Shown here: one piece after another, positions 59,885-64,000 of the stretch
Numbering within the stretch: the stretch's first letter is position 1
How the letters are laid out: each line of letters starts with the position of its first letter
Assembly (NCBI RefSeq): GCF_018283645.1
Contig: NZ_JAGSXH010000008.1
Span: 33,665 to 97,664, forward strand
DNA length: 64,000 bases
Source of the DNA: Actinocrinis puniceicyclus
Lineage (GTDB): Bacteria > Actinomycetota > Actinomycetes > Streptomycetales > Catenulisporaceae
Reading direction: 5' to 3'
Program-made: the position numbers and the translations under genes
The notes under the pieces: generated by a model
What the model saw: only the letters and a program-made list of their open reading frames with translations
The model's database searches: none
What the model was told of the DNA's origin: nothing

Positions 59885-60376
59885 CTACCGGTAGTTGGTG
59901 AACTGGATCGCGAAGTCGAAGTCCTGGCCCTTGAGCAGCGTCATGACGGCCTGCAGGTCGTCCTTCGACTTCGACGACACGCGCAACTCGTCACCCTGGA
60001 TCTGCGCCTTCACGCCCTTGGGCCCCTCGTCCCTGATGAGCTTGGAGACCTTCTTCGCGTTGTCCTGGCTGATGCCCTCGGCGACCGTGGCGGAGATCTT
60101 GTACACCTTGCCGGACAGCTGCGGCTCGCCGGCGTCGAGCGCCTTGAGCGAGACCCCGCGCTTGACCAGCTTGTCCTTGAACACGTCGAGCACCGCCAGC
60201 ACCCGGCCCTCGGCGTCCGCGCGCAACTCGATCTTCTCTCCCGACCAGGCGATCGCCGCGCCGGTGTTCTTGAAGTCGAAGCGCTGCGAGATCTCCCGCG
60301 CGGTCTGGTTCAGCGCGTTGTCGACCTCCTGCCGGTCGACCTTGCTGACGATGTCGAAGCTGGACTCGGACGCCAC
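59885..60376 (-). CDS. YajQ-family nucleotide-binding protein
   Basis: A 163-aa YajQ (UPF0234) protein, exactly the family length. '[20 protein letters not shown]' at the start and '[13 protein letters not shown]' (about 30-42) are the family hallmarks, with '[20 protein letters not shown]'-like segment in the second domain. YajQ proteins have two RNP-like folds; some bind cyclic di-GMP. GTG 60376 follows GAGGAG. The longer frame to 60499 would add an unrelated 41-residue N-terminus and is rejected. Confidence 0.87.
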   Translation of the reverse strand: MASESSFDIVSKVDRQEVDNALNQTAREISQRFDFKNTGAAIAWSGEKIELRADAEGRVLAVLDVFKDKLVKRGVSLKALDAGEPQLSGKVYKISATVAEGISQDNAKKVSKLIRDEGPKGVKAQIQGDELRVSSKSKDDLQAVMTLLKGQDFDFAIQFTNYR

Positions 60377-60506
60377 GACGCGCTCCTCACTCGGCTCGCT
60401 CTGCCCCCACCGGGCATTTTCAACGACTCGGCTCGACGACGCGGCCTTCGACCCGGGAGCCTCGGCTGCGTCCTCGAAAGCAGAGCCTACCGAGCGCACA
60501 CGCGAA

Positions 60507-60536
60507 GGCGGGCCGCCCCCGCAGGGACGGCCCGCC
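60507..60536. terminator. Hairpin between the S53 protease gene and the YajQ gene
   Basis: GGCGGGCCG (60507-60515) pairs with CGGCCCGCC (60528-60536) over a 12-base loop, lying 46 bases past the S53 stop on the minus strand. No U-run follows, so termination is likely but not certain. Confidence 0.5.
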
Positions 60537-60581
60537 CGAATCGGCCGGTCGCGCTTCGCGCGCCGCGGACCGGTGGCGCCG

Positions 60582-62642
60582 TTAGAAGCCGAAGCCTCCC
60601 AGACTGAAGGACCACAGGAACCAGGCGTTCGGCGAGCCGAGGCCGGTCGCGTTGTCGAAGCCGCGGCCCGCGTTCAGGCCGTAATCCGTGCCGAGCGAGT
60701 AAAGCCGGGCCTTACGGCTGCCGTCGGCGTTGTAGCCGAGGTCGTAGACCACGGACAGCGTCTGGTCGCCGATGTGCGTCGCGGCCGGGTGCGCCTTGAC
60801 GTCGGTGTAGAGGCCCTCACGCAGGTAAAGCGCCGGGTTGGCGAACCCGAGCGGCCGGCCGTGCCGCGCCTGGATCGCGTCGGCCAGGATGCCCGCGAAG
60901 GACGGCGAGGACACCGAGGTGCCGCCGTAGCCGGCCTCCGAGTACGGGCCGCCGTCCGAGATGCCGACCGCGACCGAGGTCAGCAGGTCGCCGTTCATCG
61001 CGACGTCCGGCAGGACGCGGTGCGCGGTGCTCACGCTCTTGCCGGTCATCAGCGTGTGCGAGAGCTTGGACGGTACGGCGAAGTGCTGGTACCAGGGCTG
61101 GTTGAAGTCCTCGCTCGTGCCGCCTCCGCCGCCGAAGAACCAGTAGCCCGGGAACGGGTTCCACGAGGTGCCGTCGGCGGACAGGACCGAGCGCTGGTTG
61201 CCCATCGCGGTCTCGAACTTGTACGAGCCGGAGGCGCTTGAGATGGCCAGCGCGGTGCCGCCCACCGCCGTCGCCCACGGGTCGGAGGCCGGCCACTGGG
61301 TCTGCGGCTCGGTGGTGTTCGGGTCGCAGTTCGCGCCGGTCGAGGCCGCGCCCGGGGAGTTGTCGCCGCAGTCGCCCGAGGAGACGTTGAAGCCGATGCC
61401 TTCGACCGCGGCCAGCTTCAGCACCTGCTCGTAGGGCGCGATGATCGAGGTGTCGAAGTACCCGGCCGGGCCGTGCATGATCTCGCCCCAGGAGTTGGAG
61501 ACCACGTCGGCCAGGTGCTTGTCGACGATCAGCTGCCAGGACGCCAGCAGGTCCTGGTCGGAGCAGGAGTTCGCCCCGACATACACGACGTCCGCGTTCG
61601 GCGCGTAGCCGTGCGCCATCTCGACGTCCAGGGCCTCTTCCGGCGCCCAGCCGTCCGCGCCGCCGCAGGCGGCCTGCAACTGCCAGTTCGCCGGGGTGAC
61701 GTACTCGGTGTACTGCCCGGGCCGGAACGCGGCGTCGCCGTGGTTCGTCGCGTACTGATTCGCGTCGGCGAGCATCGTCGAGGAGCCGTAGGCGTCCACG
61801 ATCGCGATCGTCGCGCGCTTACCGGTCAGGCCGGTCTCGGCCACGCCGTAGGCCTTGCGCAGCTGTGAGGGAACGTACGAACACGGGTCGGTCGGCTCGG
61901 CGGCGGTGTAACCCGCCGGGAAGCCGGTCGCCGTGTACTGACCCCAGTAGGTGGAGCAGGGCTCCGGGACAGTGGTGGCCGGGGTGCTCGTCGCGGTGTT
62001 CTTCGTGGCCTTCGTGTTCTTCGTCCCGATGGCCTTCCGAACCGAGACCGAGTCCGGACGGGCCGCGGTGTTGGTCACACCGTCCAGGCCGACGACGGAG
62101 AGCAGGCCCTTGGCCACCGAAACGGGCAGCGTCAGGTCGCCGGTGGGTGCGTGATGTACGCCGGTGGGCGTCGCGAAGTTGTGCAGGCTGGTGCTGAAAG
62201 CGGCCTCGACCTGTGCGGCCGTACCGGAGATGTCCAGGTAGTGCTCGGTCGCGGCGGTGACGCTCAGACCGTGGCCGGCCAGGTAGCTCTTGAGCGCGGC
62301 GGTGCTCGCGGCGGACGGGCCGAACTTCGCGGCCGCCTGCGCGGCGCTCAGGTACTTGCCGTACTGCGCGGAGGACGGGGTGGAGACGGCCTGCGCGTAC
62401 GCGGCCAGCCCCGCCGCGTCCTGTGAGGCGAGGTAGACCCGGGCGGTGATCCGGGTGGACGAGGGCACGGCTCCCTTGTCCGCCTGAGGTGTGGCCCAGG
62501 AGGGGTGGCCTACGGCGATGGACGATCCGGTTGCGGCAGCGTCGGCCGGTGCGGCGGACGAGAGCGCGGTGGCGAGCAGGGCAGCGGCCGGTATGACCGC
62601 GGCCGCGACCCGCCGGGCCCGCCGTTGTGCGGCGAGTGGCAT
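60582..62642 (-). CDS. Secreted S53 (sedolisin/kumamolisin-type) serine protease
   Basis: A 686-aa preproenzyme. The signal peptide is at 1-35 ('[20 protein letters not shown]'). The Pro-kumamolisin activation domain covers ~45-185 ('[20 protein letters not shown]'). After a Thr/Lys-rich linker comes the catalytic domain: Glu/Asp in '[14 protein letters not shown]' (near 334), the Asp of '[11 protein letters not shown]' (near 419) and the Ser in '[12 protein letters not shown]' (near 577), with the Ca-site '[11 protein letters not shown]' at the end. These proteases act at acid pH, consistent with an acid-tolerant soil organism. ATG 62642 has AGGGGAGGAAGG upstream; longer starts are rejected. 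Confidence 0.88.
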   Translation of the reverse strand: MPLAAQRRARRVAAAVIPAAALLATALSSAAPADAAATGSSIAVGHPSWATPQADKGAVPSSTRITARVYLASQDAAGLAAYAQAVSTPSSAQYGKYLSAAQAAAKFGPSAASTAALKSYLAGHGLSVTAATEHYLDISGTAAQVEAAFSTSLHNFATPTGVHHAPTGDLTLPVSVAKGLLSVVGLDGVTNTAARPDSVSVRKAIGTKNTKATKNTATSTPATTVPEPCSTYWGQYTATGFPAGYTAAEPTDPCSYVPSQLRKAYGVAETGLTGKRATIAIVDAYGSSTMLADANQYATNHGDAAFRPGQYTEYVTPANWQLQAACGGADGWAPEEALDVEMAHGYAPNADVVYVGANSCSDQDLLASWQLIVDKHLADVVSNSWGEIMHGPAGYFDTSIIAPYEQVLKLAAVEGIGFNVSSGDCGDNSPGAASTGANCDPNTTEPQTQWPASDPWATAVGGTALAISSASGSYKFETAMGNQRSVLSADGTSWNPFPGYWFFGGGGGTSEDFNQPWYQHFAVPSKLSHTLMTGKSVSTAHRVLPDVAMNGDLLTSVAVGISDGGPYSEAGYGGTSVSSPSFAGILADAIQARHGRPLGFANPALYLREGLYTDVKAHPAATHIGDQTLSVVYDLGYNADGSRKARLYSLGTDYGLNAGRGFDNATGLGSPNAWFLWSFSLGGFGF

Positions 62643-63033
62643 GGGTGGCCTTCCTCCCCTTGGAGGTCCTGCCGCGCGGGGCGGAAGGACGAGAGTGGTG
62701 GGCAGGCTGCGACGCACAGCACGCGGCGCGCAGCGAACCATTGCTACTGCCGCGAGCCGTGACGGCGCAATGGCTGGGCTCAAAACTCGTTGAAGTTGCC
62801 CGTTTTCCGCCGAAGTGTCAGCGCATTACAAAGGGGGGTGCGCCGCAACCGCTCCGGTATCGCAAGGGATTTCCCTACTTCCGCGTCGATGGGTTCCGTA
62901 GTGCGTGCGACAGTCGCTGTTCGTGTCCGGATACCGCCCGTGAGCGGTACGTGACGATCAAGCAGGTTCCCGCTGCGGCGCCGGCGGGAACCCGGGTGCC
63001 CACGATCGGGTGATTTCGACCCGCCGTGTGCGC
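62643..63033. other. Gap between the S53 and AurF-like genes
   Basis: About 390 bases with no supported gene. It holds the S53 Shine-Dalgarno at its left end and a hairpin near its right end. A stretch near 62780-62860 is less GC-rich than its surroundings and may contain the S53 promoter, but no clear -35/-10 pair was recognised. Confidence 0.5.
62965..62992 (-). terminator. Hairpin downstream of the AurF-like gene
   Basis: GGTTCCCGC (62965-62973) pairs perfectly with GCGGGAACC (62984-62992) around a ten-base loop, 41 bases beyond the gene's stop in its own direction. A weak TTGAT follows. Confidence 0.5.
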
Positions 63034-63999
63034 CTATTCGACCAGGAAGGACTTGCGCCAGAAGTACATCCCGGGCTCGCCGACCAGCCCCGCCTCGGCC
63101 AGGAACGGCATGATCTTCTCGCCGCCGAACCGGATCGTCGCCCGGTGGTGCGGGTTGTTCAGCGCGACCCGGTGCGTCGCGCGCGGATCGAGGCCGACCG
63201 ACGCGTACACCCGCGGGTTGATCAGGCTGCGGCACACGATGTACGCGATGTGCGAGAGCAGGAGCCGGTGGTACGGCAGCTGCCAGCGCGGCGTCGACTC
63301 GATCGAACGCACCAGTTCCGCGCGTGCGAAACCGATGTGCCGCGCCTCCTCCACGATGTGGATCCGGTTCACCATGCGCATCAGGGGCTGGATGCTCTCG
63401 TCGCCGACCATCTCGCGCTGGAACCGGTCGACGACCTCCTCGCCGATCAGCACGGCGCCCCACATCGCCGGGCCGCGCGCCAGCAGCGGCAGGACCCTGC
63501 CGCGGCGGTGCACGCTCCGGGTCGGGCCGTACGCGGGTGTTTCGATGCGCTCGATCATCCGGGCGAACATCGTCGAGTGGCGGCATTCGTCGGCGGTCTC
63601 GGTCAGCGCGTACTGCACGTGCCGGCTGGTCGGATCGCCCTCGTAGACCAGCTTCGTCAGCATCCTCATGAGCAGGAACTCAAGCCAGATGCCGACCGAG
63701 GCCACGCTGGCGGCCTCGTGCTTGCCCAGTTCCAGCCGCTGCTCGGGGCTCAGCGAGCGCCACAGCGGCGTGCCGTAGAGCGAGCAGCGTTCCTCGCGCA
63801 GGTAGCCCAGGCCCGGGACGGGCGGCGCGGACCAGTCGATCTCCAGCTCGGGATCGTAGGAACGCTGCGCGGTCGAGCGCAACAGCCGCTCGGCGGTCTG
63901 CTCCCGTCCGCCGCCGGGGTCGGCCGCCGGCTCGACACCGCGCCGCATCGCCGCGGCCGTCTCTCCGCCCGGCCCGCCCCTGCCCGCGCTCGTATCCAC
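63034..63999 (-). CDS. AurF-like diiron oxygenase, possibly 5' incomplete
   Basis: A ~321-aa protein of the AurF (p-aminobenzoate N-oxygenase-like) diiron family. Helical Glu/His ligand motifs are visible in order: 'LGKHEAASVASVG' (near 90), 'ALTETADECRHSTMFARMIE' (near 130-149), 'LIGEEVVDRFQRE' (near 185) and 'RIHIVEEARHIGFARAEL' (near 212-229). In this family two such helix pairs bind two irons for oxygen activation. The substrate is unknown. The frame reaches the window edge; a GTG at about 63999 is possible but the gene may start beyond it. The first ~30 residues are Gly/Ala-rich. Confidence 0.75.
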   Translation of the reverse strand: MDTSAGRGGPGGETAAAMRRGVEPAADPGGGREQTAERLLRSTAQRSYDPELEIDWSAPPVPGLGYLREERCSLYGTPLWRSLSPEQRLELGKHEAASVASVGIWLEFLLMRMLTKLVYEGDPTSRHVQYALTETADECRHSTMFARMIERIETPAYGPTRSVHRRGRVLPLLARGPAMWGAVLIGEEVVDRFQREMVGDESIQPLMRMVNRIHIVEEARHIGFARAELVRSIESTPRWQLPYHRLLLSHIAYIVCRSLINPRVYASVGLDPRATHRVALNNPHHRATIRFGGEKIMPFLAEAGLVGEPGMYFWRKSFLVE

Positions 64000-64000
64000 C

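Noticed and set aside
62627..63013. 128-codon plus-strand frame between the S53 and AurF-like genes
   Set aside because: It begins within the S53 coding start, has mixed composition and no start signal; treated as chance.

Overview
This window comes from the chromosome of a GC-rich actinomycete. The evidence is strong G/C bias at codon third positions, GTG starts, 4-nt or 1-nt stop/start overlaps, a complete-looking futalosine menaquinone branch, and a gene order resembling the Streptomyces mqn-nuo region. Catenulisporales-like relatives are plausible but the genus is not established. No rRNA, tRNA, CRISPR array, phage or insertion sequence was seen. Nearly every gene is ordinary chromosomal core.

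Layout. 1-4.9 kb: C-terminal tail of an LCP (LytR-CpsA-Psr) protein, a RibD-like reductase/deaminase in reversed domain order, then mqnL-mqnP (UbiD- and UbiA-like) and an unknown membrane protein. 4.9-11.1 kb: mqnM (UbiX-like), an Lrp/AsnC regulator, mqnE, a GNAT protein, a small membrane protein, mqnA and mqnC. 11.2-18.1 kb: a GT-C-like membrane protein, an aminofutalosine-deaminase-type amidohydrolase, menG (minus strand), a dimethylformamidase-like lipoprotein and a geranylgeranyl-reductase-family flavoprotein. 18.2-19.5 kb: a decayed DUF433/DUF5615-type toxin-antitoxin pair, then a long regulatory region with a near-consensus Rex operator and two TGTGA-N6-TCACA-type dyads. 19.5-35.6 kb: the 14-gene nuoA-N operon, closed by a strong hairpin. 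35.7-43.7 kb: a polyprenyl diphosphate synthase, a RarD-type transporter, an APC permease fused to USP-like and OB-fold domains, and korBA (2-oxoacid:ferredoxin oxidoreductase). 44.0-53.9 kb: a second complex I operon (A2 B2 C2 H2 I2 J2 K2 L2 M2 N2) with no D, E, F or G gene. 54-64 kb: HtpX protease, an ABC-2 transporter with a LolA-like lipid-carrier protein, a second GT-C-like protein, YajQ, an S53 (sedolisin) protease and an AurF-like diiron oxygenase at the edge.

How it fits together. The first half makes menaquinone: MqnA, an amidohydrolase probably in the MqnX step, MqnC and MqnE for the early futalosine steps, MqnL/M/P late, MenG methylation, a polyprenyl tail from the synthase at 35.7 kb, and possibly tail saturation by the reductase at 16.8 kb. 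The second half uses it: one full NADH:menaquinone complex I and one truncated complex I whose natural electron donor could be ferredoxin reduced by the divergently transcribed KorAB. MqnB and MqnD are not in the window.

The most notable observations are: the nuo regulatory region; the D/E/F/G-less complex I next to korAB, with a NuoB2 carrying a long extension; the APC-USP-OB fusion joined by a Gly-His repeat linker; the reversed RibD; the frameshifted antitoxin with a 13-codon toxin stub; and a recurrent leaderless promoter layout (TAnnnT-type box about 6 nt before the start codon). All functional calls are from reading the sequence and from family knowledge; no search was run.
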